From UBA5158 sp040389045 (GTDB lineage: Bacteria > Pseudomonadota > Gammaproteobacteria > DSM-16500): a stretch of DNA of 64,000 nucleotides. The DNA is taken from the NCBI GenBank assembly GCA_040389045.1, contig JAZKAT010000015.1:1-64000 (forward strand), in the 5' to 3' direction. How positions within the stretch are numbered: position 1 is the first letter of the stretch; every line of letters starts with the position of its first letter. Positions 40,246 through 48,574 of this stretch are shown one piece after another. The notes beneath the pieces were generated by a model. That model saw only the letters and a list, made by a program, of their open reading frames with translations, was not told the origin of the DNA and made no database searches. The position numbers and the translations under genes were made by a program.

Positions 40246-40277
40246 GTTACAGCGTGTTGTTTTGCACACGCTGTAAC
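40246..40277 (+). terminator. Terminator hairpin after pilA
   Basis: GTTACAGCGTGT and ACACGCTGTAAC form a perfect 12-bp stem with an 8-base loop, 35 bases after the pilA stop, followed by TTTAG. It would allow more pilA than pilB transcript. Confidence 0.7.
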
Positions 40278-40309
40278 TTTAGCAGGTGAACATTCCGAAG
40301 AGTCCTGGC

Positions 40310-40367
40310 TTAACTGGACTTGCTTGAAATGTTTTTAGTTTGAAACATTTCAGAGAAGTCTAGTTAA
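40310..40367 (+). promoter_or_regulatory. Long imperfect hairpin in the pilB leader
   Basis: A 25-base arm (TTAACTGGACTTGCTTGAAA then TGTTT) and its near-complement at 40343-40367, with three mismatches in a block, one wobble and an 8-base loop. It ends 22 bases before the pilB ATG at 40390, so it may limit translation or protect the pilB message from decay. It is not like the REP elements of the window. Confidence 0.5.
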
Positions 40368-40389
40368 CATAGTTAGGAAGCCCTGTGTT

Positions 40390-42105
40390 ATGAGTGATGC
40401 TTCTTCAACAAAAAATGTTGTCAGTGGCTTTGCTTACTATCTTTCGGAAAACAATTTGATAGATAAGCAAGTTGCCCTCAATGCCTTACAACAAGCCGCG
40501 GTCAACAAGACTTCATACATTGATTATCTGGTAAAACAACGCCTCCTGGATGAAACCCGCGCCGCCAAGGCAGCCGCCGAATACTTTGGCTTGCCGCTCT
40601 GTGATATTAACGCGTTTAACCAGGATTTGATTCCTACCGAATATCTCAATATCCAGCTGGTCAAACGCCAGGCGGCATTGCCGCTTTTCAAAAAAAGTGG
40701 TTTGTTATATCTGGCGATTGTCGATCCGACCATTGAAAATCTCTACGAAATTCGCTTTTTAACCGGCCTGGATATTCGCTTGCTGATTGTTGAAGCGACC
40801 AAACTCTCGCAAATTATTGATGATTTACTCAATACCCAGATTCTATCCGAAATGAATGATTTAGGCAGTGAACGACTCGACAACATTACTGTTGACGCTT
40901 ATAAAGATGATGAAGAAAACACTGACATTGTTGCCTACGATGTGGAAAGTGCGCCAGTGGTAAATTATGTCAATCGCATACTGGTGGATGCCATTGATAA
41001 AGGTGCTTCCGATATTCACTTTGAACATTATCAAGAAGCTTACCGTATTCGCTTTCGTCAACACGGTTTACTTTACCCTATTACTTCGCCACCATTAAAA
41101 TTAGCGAATTATTTACTGGCACGTTTAAAAGTCATGTCTAACCTGGACATCACGGAACATCGTGTACCACAAGACGGTCGTTTTAAATTAAGTTTGTCAC
41201 GCAAAAAATCGGTGGATTTTCGCGTCAGCGTCTGTCCAACATTATTTGGCGAAAAAGTCGTACTGCGTATCCTGGACCCAACTCAGGTGACTCAAGGTCT
41301 TGATAAGCTAGGCATGAATGAAGTGCAAAAAGAACATTACCTGGCTTCATTAAAACAATCACAAGGGATGATTCTGGTCACCGGCCCTACTGGTAGCGGT
41401 AAAACCATGAGCTTATATTCTGGTATTCACTTTTTAAATTCGAGTGATAAAAACATTTCTACTGTAGAAGATCCGGTGGAAATTCCATTGCAGGGCGTCA
41501 ATCAAGTCCACGTTAATCTTAAAGTAGGTTTAACGTTCTCAGTGGCACTACGTTCTTTTTTACGGCAAGATCCTGACATTATCATGGTCGGGGAAATCCG
41601 CGATCTTGAAACCGCTGAAATCGCGATTAAAGCTTCGCAAACGGGTCACTTAGTCTTATCGACTCTGCATACCAACAGCGCCCCTGAAACGGTAACGCGT
41701 TTAATGAACATGGGAATAGCATCTTATAATCTGGCCAGTTCCTTGAGCCTGGTTATCGCCCAACGATTGGTGCGGGTACTCTGTAATAATTGCAAGCAGG
41801 CAGAAGAATTCCCTGAAGAATTTTTACTGCGTGAAGGCTTCAAAAAAGAAGATATCGGCACTTTTAAACTTTACAAACCCGTGGGTTGTGAACAATGCAT
41901 TCAAGGATTTACCGGGCGGGTTGGTATTTTTGAAGTAATGCCCAATACACCGGAGATGACTGAGTTAATCATGGCAAGTGCGAATTCGCTGCAAATTGCT
42001 GAGCAAGCGAAAAAAGACGGCGTGATGAGTTTGCGCGAATCGGGTTTAATTAAAGTTAAAAGTGGCATTACCAGTCTGGCAGAGTTAAATAGAGTATTTA
42101 AATAA
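40390..42105 (+). CDS. pilB: Pilus extension ATPase PilB
   Basis: A 571-residue GspE-family ATPase. The N-terminal MshEN/T2SSE domain (residues about 1-150) is followed by a Glu-Asp-Pro-Val-Glu Asp box, Walker A Gly-Pro-Thr-Gly-Ser-Gly-Lys-Thr, Walker B Ile-Ile-Met-Val-Gly-Glu-Ile-Arg-Asp, His box Thr-Gly-His-Leu-Val-Leu-Ser-Thr-Leu-His-Thr, and the zinc-binding tetracysteine pair Cys-Asn-Asn-Cys and Cys-Glu-Gln-Cys. It powers pilus polymerisation. The leader holds a long hairpin. pilC follows after 32 bases. Confidence 0.93.
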   Translation: MSDASSTKNVVSGFAYYLSENNLIDKQVALNALQQAAVNKTSYIDYLVKQRLLDETRAAKAAAEYFGLPLCDINAFNQDLIPTEYLNIQLVKRQAALPLFKKSGLLYLAIVDPTIENLYEIRFLTGLDIRLLIVEATKLSQIIDDLLNTQILSEMNDLGSERLDNITVDAYKDDEENTDIVAYDVESAPVVNYVNRILVDAIDKGASDIHFEHYQEAYRIRFRQHGLLYPITSPPLKLANYLLARLKVMSNLDITEHRVPQDGRFKLSLSRKKSVDFRVSVCPTLFGEKVVLRILDPTQVTQGLDKLGMNEVQKEHYLASLKQSQGMILVTGPTGSGKTMSLYSGIHFLNSSDKNISTVEDPVEIPLQGVNQVHVNLKVGLTFSVALRSFLRQDPDIIMVGEIRDLETAEIAIKASQTGHLVLSTLHTNSAPETVTRLMNMGIASYNLASSLSLVIAQRLVRVLCNNCKQAEEFPEEFLLREGFKKEDIGTFKLYKPVGCEQCIQGFTGRVGIFEVMPNTPEMTELIMASANSLQIAEQAKKDGVMSLRESGLIKVKSGITSLAELNRVFK

Positions 42106-42137
42106 AAAATGCTAGGATTTTGAGTTAGGGGTATAAA

Positions 42138-43352
42138 ATGGCAGATACTGTTCCCGCCTTTACTTGGAAAGGCATAGACAAAAAGGGCAAGCGTGTGCAA
42201 GGCACTACTAAAGCTGCCTCGATGACTGATGCCCATTCAGAACTGCGCAAACAAGGCATTGAAATCATCACCATCAAACCCAAAGCGACGTCAACAATGA
42301 CCATGACGCGCGCGCCTAAAGTTAAGAACAAAAATATTTTGCTTTTTACTCGTTATCTTTCCACCATGCTGGCTTCTGGATTACCTTTGTTGCAAGCGTT
42401 AGACATCATTGGCCAAGACCAGGAAAACGCTTCTATGCATGCGTTTGTCGCAACCTTACGGTCCAATGTATCCAGTGGGAAAACCCTGGCGGAAACCTTC
42501 AAGCAATTTCCTCAATATTTTAATGAACTTTATGTTAACTTGATTAGCGCCGGTGAACGCTCCGGCTCGCTGGATAAAGTGTTAAAACGGCTTGGCATTT
42601 ATCTTGAGCGCACTGAAACATTGCATGGCAAAGTAAAAAAAGCCATGATTTATCCTGCGGCAATTGTTTCCGTAGCGTTAATCGCCAGCTCGATTATGTT
42701 AATTCTAGTCGTACCTAAATTCGCCGCGATGTTTAAATCATTTGGCGCGACCCTGCCGCTGTTTACCCGCATCGTTCTTTCTATCTCCAATGTTATGCAG
42801 CATTATTGGTGGTTGATAGTAATTATCATCATGGTTGGGGTCTATATATTCCGGTATTTCATGCGCACTTCGCTAAAATTCCAGCGGCGTGTCGATCAAC
42901 TTGTGTTAAGATTATTTATTATTGGCCCAATCCTTAAAAAAGGTATTATCGCGCGCTTTACCCGCACGCTATCCACTACCCTGGATGCGGGTATGCCAAT
43001 CACCGAAGCATTGCGCTCCATGAGCGGTGTGATGGGTAATACAATTTATGCAGAGGGCATAAAAAAGATTGGTGATGATGTCACCAATGGGCATCAGTTA
43101 AATGTATCCATGAGCACCAGTAATTTGTTCCCCAATATGGTGATTCAAATGATTTCGGTAGGGGAAGTATCGGGTAATTTAGGCGAAATGCTGACGAAAA
43201 TTGCTGAATATTATGAAGAAGAAGTGAATAATATTGTGGATAACTTGAGTAGCTTGATGGAGCCACTCATCATGCTTGTATTAGGTGTTGTGGTAGGTAG
43301 TCTGGTTATTGCAATGTATTTACCAATATTCAAACTGGGATCTTTATTTTAA
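42138..43352 (+). CDS. pilC: Inner-membrane platform protein PilC
   Basis: A 404-residue platform protein that connects PilB/PilT to the pilus base. Two T2SSF domains, each ending in membrane helices (about 170-195, 215-240 and 375-400), with typical Phe-Thr-Arg-Tyr-Leu-Ser-Thr-Met-Leu-Ala-Ser-Gly, Gly-Glu-Arg-Ser-Gly-Ser-Leu-Asp and, in the second half, Phe-Thr-Arg-Thr-Leu-Ser-Thr-Thr-Leu-Asp-Ala-Gly and Gly-Glu-Val-Ser-Gly-Asn-Leu. In most gammaproteobacteria pilD follows pilC; here a minor pilin gene starts one base after its stop. Confidence 0.93.
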   Translation: MADTVPAFTWKGIDKKGKRVQGTTKAASMTDAHSELRKQGIEIITIKPKATSTMTMTRAPKVKNKNILLFTRYLSTMLASGLPLLQALDIIGQDQENASMHAFVATLRSNVSSGKTLAETFKQFPQYFNELYVNLISAGERSGSLDKVLKRLGIYLERTETLHGKVKKAMIYPAAIVSVALIASSIMLILVVPKFAAMFKSFGATLPLFTRIVLSISNVMQHYWWLIVIIIMVGVYIFRYFMRTSLKFQRRVDQLVLRLFIIGPILKKGIIARFTRTLSTTLDAGMPITEALRSMSGVMGNTIYAEGIKKIGDDVTNGHQLNVSMSTSNLFPNMVIQMISVGEVSGNLGEMLTKIAEYYEEEVNNIVDNLSSLMEPLIMLVLGVVVGSLVIAMYLPIFKLGSLF

Positions 43353-43353
43353 T

Positions 43354-43770
43354 ATGAAAACTCTGGCCATTAAAAAAGGTATGACGGTTATAGAATTGCT
43401 GGTAGCGATTATTATTATAGCCATTCTGTCGTTCCTTGCGGTGGTAATTTATACCGCGCAGATACGCAATAGTCGCCGCACTGATGCCGTCAATACCATT
43501 TTCTCAATCGCCCTGGCCGAAGAAAGCTATCGCACCACCAATACTGCTTATGGAAGCCTGGCTAACGTTTGGAGCGGGGTTACTACCAGTGTTGGCGGAT
43601 ACTATACCCTGGCCATATCCAATGTCGCCGCTACCTCCTATACGATCACCGCCACCGCTACTGGCGATCAAGTTAACGATACCCAAAATGGCACTGCGTG
43701 CAGCAGCTTAGTCTATGCCATGACTGCGGGTACCGTAACCCAGACACCAACAGCCTGTTGGCCTTCGTAG
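43354..43770 (+). CDS. pilE: PilE-like minor pilin
   Basis: A 138-residue prepilin. Leader Met-Lys-Thr-Leu-Ala-Ile-Lys-Lys-Gly, then Met-Thr-Val-Ile-Glu-Leu-Leu-Val-Ala with Met instead of Phe at mature position 1 and Glu5 kept. Arg-Asn-Ser-Arg-Arg-Thr-Asp-Ala follows the helix, and two cysteines (in Gly-Thr-Ala-Cys-Ser and Thr-Ala-Cys-Trp-Pro-Ser) can close a C-terminal loop. This matches PilE-type minor pilins. It begins one base after the pilC stop, so it is translated with the motor genes, far from the other minor pilins. Confidence 0.85.
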   Translation: MKTLAIKKGMTVIELLVAIIIIAILSFLAVVIYTAQIRNSRRTDAVNTIFSIALAEESYRTTNTAYGSLANVWSGVTTSVGGYYTLAISNVAATSYTITATATGDQVNDTQNGTACSSLVYAMTAGTVTQTPTACWPS

Positions 43771-43779
43771 GGAACCATT

Positions 43780-44142
43780 ATGGCTGACAATAAGGTACTG
43801 CTTTATTCAATCAAAGACCCCGTGGAACTCAATCTGTCTTACATGCCTTTTCTGGTGAATGGGGGCTTATTTATTCCTTCATTTGAACCCTATACCTTAG
43901 GCGATGAAATCGTTGTAGAGCTGCAATTACCCGGCAAGAAAGATAGTCTAAAGATTGAAGGTAAAATCGTTTGGATCACGCCTAGCAATGCTTTACACCA
44001 TGTTTTATCCGGCATAGGCATACAATTCATCGGCCCCAACGCAGCAAACAACAAGACTGCAATTGAATCCCAATTAGACAAAACCATGGAAATTGGTGGT
44101 TATACCTACGGCATGACGGAAGAACCCCACAGCAAAAAATAA
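43780..44142 (+). CDS. pilZ: Type IV pilus PilZ domain protein
   Basis: A 120-residue single-domain PilZ protein. It has Ile-Lys-Asp-Pro-Val-Glu-Leu-Asn-Leu-Ser-Tyr-Met-Pro-Phe, Gly-Gly-Leu-Phe-Ile-Pro-Ser and Gly-Ile-Gly-Ile-Gln-Phe, as in Pseudomonas PilZ. Like that protein, it lacks the Arg-x-x-x-Arg and Asp/Asn-x-Ser-x-x-Gly boxes that bind c-di-GMP, so it likely acts by contacting PilB and a GGDEF-EAL protein (FimX-type). It starts 9 bases after pilE. A GGDEF-EAL gene is at 59180-61225. Confidence 0.9.
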   Translation: MADNKVLLYSIKDPVELNLSYMPFLVNGGLFIPSFEPYTLGDEIVVELQLPGKKDSLKIEGKIVWITPSNALHHVLSGIGIQFIGPNAANNKTAIESQLDKTMEIGGYTYGMTEEPHSKK

Positions 44143-44145
44143 TCT

Positions 44146-44177
44146 TAGCCCGTATGAGCGCAGCGACATATGGGGAA
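44146..44177. repeat. REP-like repeat (TAGCCCGTATGAGCG type), copy 1
   Basis: TAGCCCGTATGAGCGCAGCG then ACATATGGGGAA: CCCGTATG pairs with CATATGGGG. This resembles the TAGCCCGGATGAGCGCAGC-type repeats common in gammaproteobacterial genomes. It sits between pilZ and the AAA NTPase gene. Confidence 0.65.
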
Positions 44178-44194
44178 TGCAACAAGGGTTATCC

Positions 44195-44773
44195 ATGAAT
44201 CCTATCAAAAAAATCGTTTTCACCGGCGCCCCATCAACAGGCAAAAGCACCACCATGTCTACCCTCGCGCCTATCTTAGGTAACAATGGAATCATTGTCC
44301 CCGAGAGCGCAGTGGTTCTACTCTCCGGCGGGTTCCCCGCTCCTGAACATAATGATATGGCCCAGATCAGGGCCTTCCAGCAGGCCGTCATTCCAGTACA
44401 AATGGGACTTGAAATCGTTTTCGCTAAACAAAACCCGAGTGCCAACTTAATGATTTTTGATCGCGGCATACTTGACGGCGCCAGCTTTTGGCCGCCTGGG
44501 CCGGAAGATTATTTTGCGGAATTCAAAGTGGATGTCCCGAAGGAATACGCTAAATACAATTATGTGTTATTTTTCGAATTGCCAAGAGAAGAGTTTTTCG
44601 GGGGCATCAATCGTTTGCGCTTTCATAATTACGCGCAGTGTCTGGAAAGCGAAAAGAAATTAAAAAAGATCTGGGGCAAACATCCCCATTTTATTGAAAT
44701 AAAAGCCACCGAAGATTTTAACGAAAAAATTCAAAATGCCATTTCAATAGTTCAAGAAATTGAAAAATCGTAG
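44195..44773 (+). CDS. AAA-type NTPase/kinase-like protein
   Basis: A 192-residue P-loop protein of the AAA_28 / NadR-ribosylnicotinamide-kinase-like sort. Walker A is Phe-Thr-Gly-Ala-Pro-Ser-Thr-Gly-Lys-Ser-Thr at residues 9-19, a Pro-Glu-Ser stretch follows at 36-38, and Leu-Met-Ile-Phe-Asp-Arg-Gly-Ile-Leu-Asp-Gly is the Walker B-like part. The layout suggests phosphoryl transfer to a small molecule, but the substrate is unknown. Start ATG 44195 follows AAGGG. The gene stands between two REP-like repeats of the same type at both ends, so it may have been inserted as a unit at the end of the pil operon. Confidence 0.75.
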   Translation: MNPIKKIVFTGAPSTGKSTTMSTLAPILGNNGIIVPESAVVLLSGGFPAPEHNDMAQIRAFQQAVIPVQMGLEIVFAKQNPSANLMIFDRGILDGASFWPPGPEDYFAEFKVDVPKEYAKYNYVLFFELPREEFFGGINRLRFHNYAQCLESEKKLKKIWGKHPHFIEIKATEDFNEKIQNAISIVQEIEKS

Positions 44774-44824
44774 CCCGTATATCCCCTCTGGGGAGATAAA
44801 AGCGCAAGCGCGATATACAGGGAA
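44771..44824. repeat. REP-like repeat (TAGCCCGTAT type), copy 2
   Basis: TAGCCCGTATATC pairs with GATATACAGGGAA across an inner CCCC-TCT-GGGG hairpin and the AGCGCAAGCGCG core. Same type as the repeat at 44146-44177, on the other side of the NTPase gene and before the end of the convergent hybrid kinase gene. Confidence 0.65.
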
Positions 44825-44833
44825 ACAAGTAAA

Positions 44834-47800
44834 TTACATTAAGTTATTTTTAGTTAAGTAAGTCTGTAATTGTTCGAAGGTACCTCTGATCTTTACCAGA
44901 TAATCATCAACGGCCGGCCAATCTTCTGCTAAAACACTTTGTTCGGCTTTGATGCTTAATTGATGCAGCGGGATGATGCCGCTATTGCCGGCTGAACCTT
45001 TCAAACGGTGGAATTGATCTTTGGATGCTTTCAAGTCTTTCGCTTTGACATCTTTATCAATACCCGTCAGTAATTCACCCGTGGCTTCTACAAAACTTTT
45101 TAGGAAATCTTTAATCGCTTCATTATCATCACCAAAAATGTCATGGATGCGTTCCAGGTCTATCATTTTTTCTCCGCCTTGCGGATTGGCATCGGCTGCA
45201 GATGTAGCTGCTGGCGCCGGGGCGGCTACGGGTGTAGGTTGTGGTGGTGGATTGCTGGCAGCAGCTTCACCCTGCTCTTGCGGTAACCATTGATCCAGTG
45301 ACGCGGAAATGGTTTTGACATCAATTGGCTTGGTTATATAGTCATCCATACCTACTTGTAAGCATTTCTCTCTATCACCTTTTAACGCATGAGCTGTCAT
45401 GGCAAGTATAGGAACATGTTTTAATTTATTAGCTTTTTCCAATTTACGAATTTCTTCAGTTGCCGTGTAACCATCCATTTCCGGCATCTGACAATCCATA
45501 AAAATTAAATCATAATTAATTTTCTTCATGGCTTGCAACGCTTCCATACCATTCGCGGCGATGTCCGCATGATAACCTAATTTATTTAAAATACGCGACG
45601 CGACTTGCTGATTGATGGCGTTATCTTCAACCAATAAAATCCGTGCTTTCTTCCGGGTCCTTACCTGTTGCTCAACCACAACTGGGGTAATAATCGCTTC
45701 ACCGGTTTCATAAACACTTTTTAATACCGTGACGATACTTTCAAATAATTTGCCTTGGCGTAAAGGTTTGGTGAGCACCAGCGAAATACCAAGACTTTTT
45801 AATTCCTGTAATTCAAAAACGGTGCCTAATGACGAAACAAGTATAACTGGGGTTTTGGATATTTGATTAAGCTGACGCATAATCTGTACCATTTCCATAC
45901 CAGTCATGCCAGGCATCATAAAGTCAACAATTGCCAACATATAAGGTTTATTTTCAGCGGCGGCTTTTTTCAACATGGACAACGCTTCGGCCGCATTGAT
46001 CGCCACATCACAATTCATTTTCCAATTATCAATTTGGCGTTTGATAATTTCACGGTTAATGGCATTGTCATCTATACACAATATGCGCGAACCCATTAAT
46101 TCACTTGGCAAATCATATTGTAATTTTGCCGCAGGTGCAGCGCATTCAGTTAATTGAATCGTAAACCAGAACCGCGTCCCCCGACCTGGAAAACTTTCCG
46201 CATCCAGAGTACCACCCATTATTTCCACTAACCGTTTGGAAATCGCCAAGCCTAACCCGGTACCACCGTATTTTCTCGAAGTAGAAATATCACCCTGTGA
46301 AAACGGTTGAAATAAGCGCGCGCGTACTTCCGGGGTAATACCAATACCGGTATCAATGACTTCAAATAACAAGGTAATGGTTTTATCCGCTTTCATTAAT
46401 AATTTCACCCGCACGCTGATTTCACCTTTTTCAGTGAATTTTGCGGCATTACCCAGCAAATTATTCAACACTTGGCGAACGCGGGCTGGGTCCCCAGTAA
46501 ACCACGCCGGTACATTGGGCTCCACATAAGCACCAATCGCAATTCCTTTTTTATGGGTTTGCGCAGCAATAATTTCCACCACATCATCAACCAGGGCATG
46601 TAAATCAAAATCCATGTCCTCAAGTTCCATGCGGCCGGATTCGATTTTGGAAAAATCCAAAATGTCATTGATAACTGATAATAAAGCTTCACCGGAAATT
46701 CGAATGGTATCCACATAATCGCGCTGTTCAGTAGACAGCGAGGTATCCAGCAACAATCCAGTCATCCCGATGACACCATTTAACGGTGTGCGGATTTCAT
46801 GACTCATCGCGGCAAGAAACGCGCTTTTTGCGCGACTGGCTTCGGCTGCCTGTTCGGCCAGGCCTTCAGCCATTTCTTTCGCATGACGCAATTCTTTTTC
46901 CGCGTTTTTATATCGCGTAATGTTCCAGCATACACCAGTCATGCGAATGGGATGCCCAGTGTCATCCCAATAAACTTTACCGCGGATGGAGACATAATAT
47001 AATGTGCCATTGGGCTGGATTATACGAAATTCCGCATCATTCTCTGTGCCTTGTTCAAGCGTTTGCTTGAAATTTTCCGCGATTTGTTTACGGTCTTCCG
47101 GACAAATTAAATTTATAAAGGCTTCAAAAGTGCCTGGGAACGCGCCTGGCGTCAGGCCAAACAAATGATGCAGATAATCATCCCAAACTAAAATATTTCG
47201 CTTAATATCCCAGGTCCATGAACCAGCTTGAGCGGATTTGAGTGCAAGGCTTAAACGTTCTTCACTTTCACGCAAAGTTTCATGAATCCGTTTAATTTCC
47301 GTAATATCCGCCGCGATACCGCCTATTGCATGCGGTATGCCTTGTTCATCAAAAATGGGGAATTTATTGGTAACATAATAATGTATTTCATTATTATTCT
47401 TATCTATATAAGATTCTTCATAAACAATAGGCGTGCGCAATTCCAATATTGTCTGGTTATAGGCGAGATTTTTATCTGCTAATGTAGTTGGCAGAATTTC
47501 CTCAAGGCTCTTGCCGATAATTTCAATCGCACTTTTATGAAATAATTTTTCAAATTGTCGGTTCACTAACACAAAATGACCGTCTTTGTCTTGAATATGA
47601 ATGACTGCGCTAGTGTGATCTAAAATAGCCTGCAATTGAGCTTGATTAAGTTTCAAAGCTATATCAGCTTTCTTACGTTCATTTTCCACTTGGTCAACAA
47701 AATACGCGTGCATCAAAATAAAGGTCGCAAAAAAGATGATAGTACCCATAACCAATATGGAAATTCGCAACTCCGCTTCCGAGAAATTCGCCCAGTTGCC

Positions 47801-48574
47801 CGCCAACCCCAAATATCCTAAAATAATTGGCAGAATAATTGCCGGCGGAATTAAACGTCGCGCCAATTCACCACCGCTATCACTACTCGTTAAAATGTGC
47901 GCAATACCTAATTGGGGTCTACAGAAAAAGATACCTAATTCAAGAATAATAAATACCGCCAGTACCAGCAGCCCTGTTCTCGAATGCACGTCAGCCATGC
48001 CTAAAGTCAAGGAGACATCACTGAAACGATAAATATGCGTCAGAAATTCAAATATCAAAAAGAACAGCACAATTGAAATAAACAATTGTCTGACGCGAAA
48101 ACTCACTGTTTCATTATCCAAAAAGAACAAGACAAAACTCGTCAACACAAAATTAGCGGCCACAAATGGCGACATACGGCTTGATGGTATCAAGTTGGAA
48201 TAAAACACATTCGCAGGCGGCCGTCCAAACACCCCTCTATCAATACCAAAATCAATATGAAAGAAATATTCGAACAAAGTTATAAATGACACCACAAATA
48301 CTATGCCCGCGCAGATTTCCCCGATGTACTGGGTATAGCGGCTTTTTTCATCACAATAAACCCATAAAGCGATACCGGTTAAAATAAAATTGAGGGCAAG
48401 ATTAGGTTTGAGTGATACTAAATATTGCAATGCCTCTTTTGGTAACCAAAAGTAAAATGTCCAGCCAAATACTATCGCTGTACCAAAAATAATGGAGAGC
48501 GAAGCGGCTACCTTCGAGAATTTAATGGGCCAGCCAACCGATGGTCTAGTAAATTCATTACCAAAATTAATCAT
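44834..48574 (-). CDS. Hybrid sensor histidine kinase with two receivers and HPt
   Basis: A 1246-residue inner-membrane phosphorelay kinase. About eight membrane helices in residues 20-295 form the sensor; PAS domains at about 312-430 and 435-560; HisKA with Ser-His-Glu-Ile-Arg-Thr-Pro-Leu-Asn-Gly (His near 590); HATPase with Asn-Leu-Leu-Gly-Asn-Ala-Ala-Lys-Phe, Asp-Thr-Gly-Ile-Gly-Ile and Gly-Thr-Gly-Leu-Gly-Leu; receiver 1 (Val-Asp-Phe-Met-Met-Pro, Asp near 883); receiver 2 (Met-Asp-Cys-Gln-Met-Pro-Glu-Met-Asp-Gly, Asp near 1026); a Pro/Ala linker; and an HPt domain with His-Arg-Leu-Lys-Gly-Ser (His near 1188). The BarA/EvgS-like layout suggests a transcription-factor response regulator elsewhere. 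It overlaps the upstream REC gene by 8 bases. The signal is unknown. Confidence 0.93.
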   Translation of the reverse strand: MINFGNEFTRPSVGWPIKFSKVAASLSIIFGTAIVFGWTFYFWLPKEALQYLVSLKPNLALNFILTGIALWVYCDEKSRYTQYIGEICAGIVFVVSFITLFEYFFHIDFGIDRGVFGRPPANVFYSNLIPSSRMSPFVAANFVLTSFVLFFLDNETVSFRVRQLFISIVLFFLIFEFLTHIYRFSDVSLTLGMADVHSRTGLLVLAVFIILELGIFFCRPQLGIAHILTSSDSGGELARRLIPPAIILPIILGYLGLAGNWANFSEAELRISILVMGTIIFFATFILMHAYFVDQVENERKKADIALKLNQAQLQAILDHTSAVIHIQDKDGHFVLVNRQFEKLFHKSAIEIIGKSLEEILPTTLADKNLAYNQTILELRTPIVYEESYIDKNNNEIHYYVTNKFPIFDEQGIPHAIGGIAADITEIKRIHETLRESEERLSLALKSAQAGSWTWDIKRNILVWDDYLHHLFGLTPGAFPGTFEAFINLICPEDRKQIAENFKQTLEQGTENDAEFRIIQPNGTLYYVSIRGKVYWDDTGHPIRMTGVCWNITRYKNAEKELRHAKEMAEGLAEQAAEASRAKSAFLAAMSHEIRTPLNGVIGMTGLLLDTSLSTEQRDYVDTIRISGEALLSVINDILDFSKIESGRMELEDMDFDLHALVDDVVEIIAAQTHKKGIAIGAYVEPNVPAWFTGDPARVRQVLNNLLGNAAKFTEKGEISVRVKLLMKADKTITLLFEVIDTGIGITPEVRARLFQPFSQGDISTSRKYGGTGLGLAISKRLVEIMGGTLDAESFPGRGTRFWFTIQLTECAAPAAKLQYDLPSELMGSRILCIDDNAINREIIKRQIDNWKMNCDVAINAAEALSMLKKAAAENKPYMLAIVDFMMPGMTGMEMVQIMRQLNQISKTPVILVSSLGTVFELQELKSLGISLVLTKPLRQGKLFESIVTVLKSVYETGEAIITPVVVEQQVRTRKKARILLVEDNAINQQVASRILNKLGYHADIAANGMEALQAMKKINYDLIFMDCQMPEMDGYTATEEIRKLEKANKLKHVPILAMTAHALKGDREKCLQVGMDDYITKPIDVKTISASLDQWLPQEQGEAAASNPPPQPTPVAAPAPAATSAADANPQGGEKMIDLERIHDIFGDDNEAIKDFLKSFVEATGELLTGIDKDVKAKDLKASKDQFHRLKGSAGNSGIIPLHQLSIKAEQSVLAEDWPAVDDYLVKIRGTFEQLQTYLTKNNLM

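Noticed and set aside
44143..44194. Small gene between pilZ and the NTPase gene
   Set aside because: The stretch is almost fully occupied by a REP-like repeat and holds no start with a coding frame.
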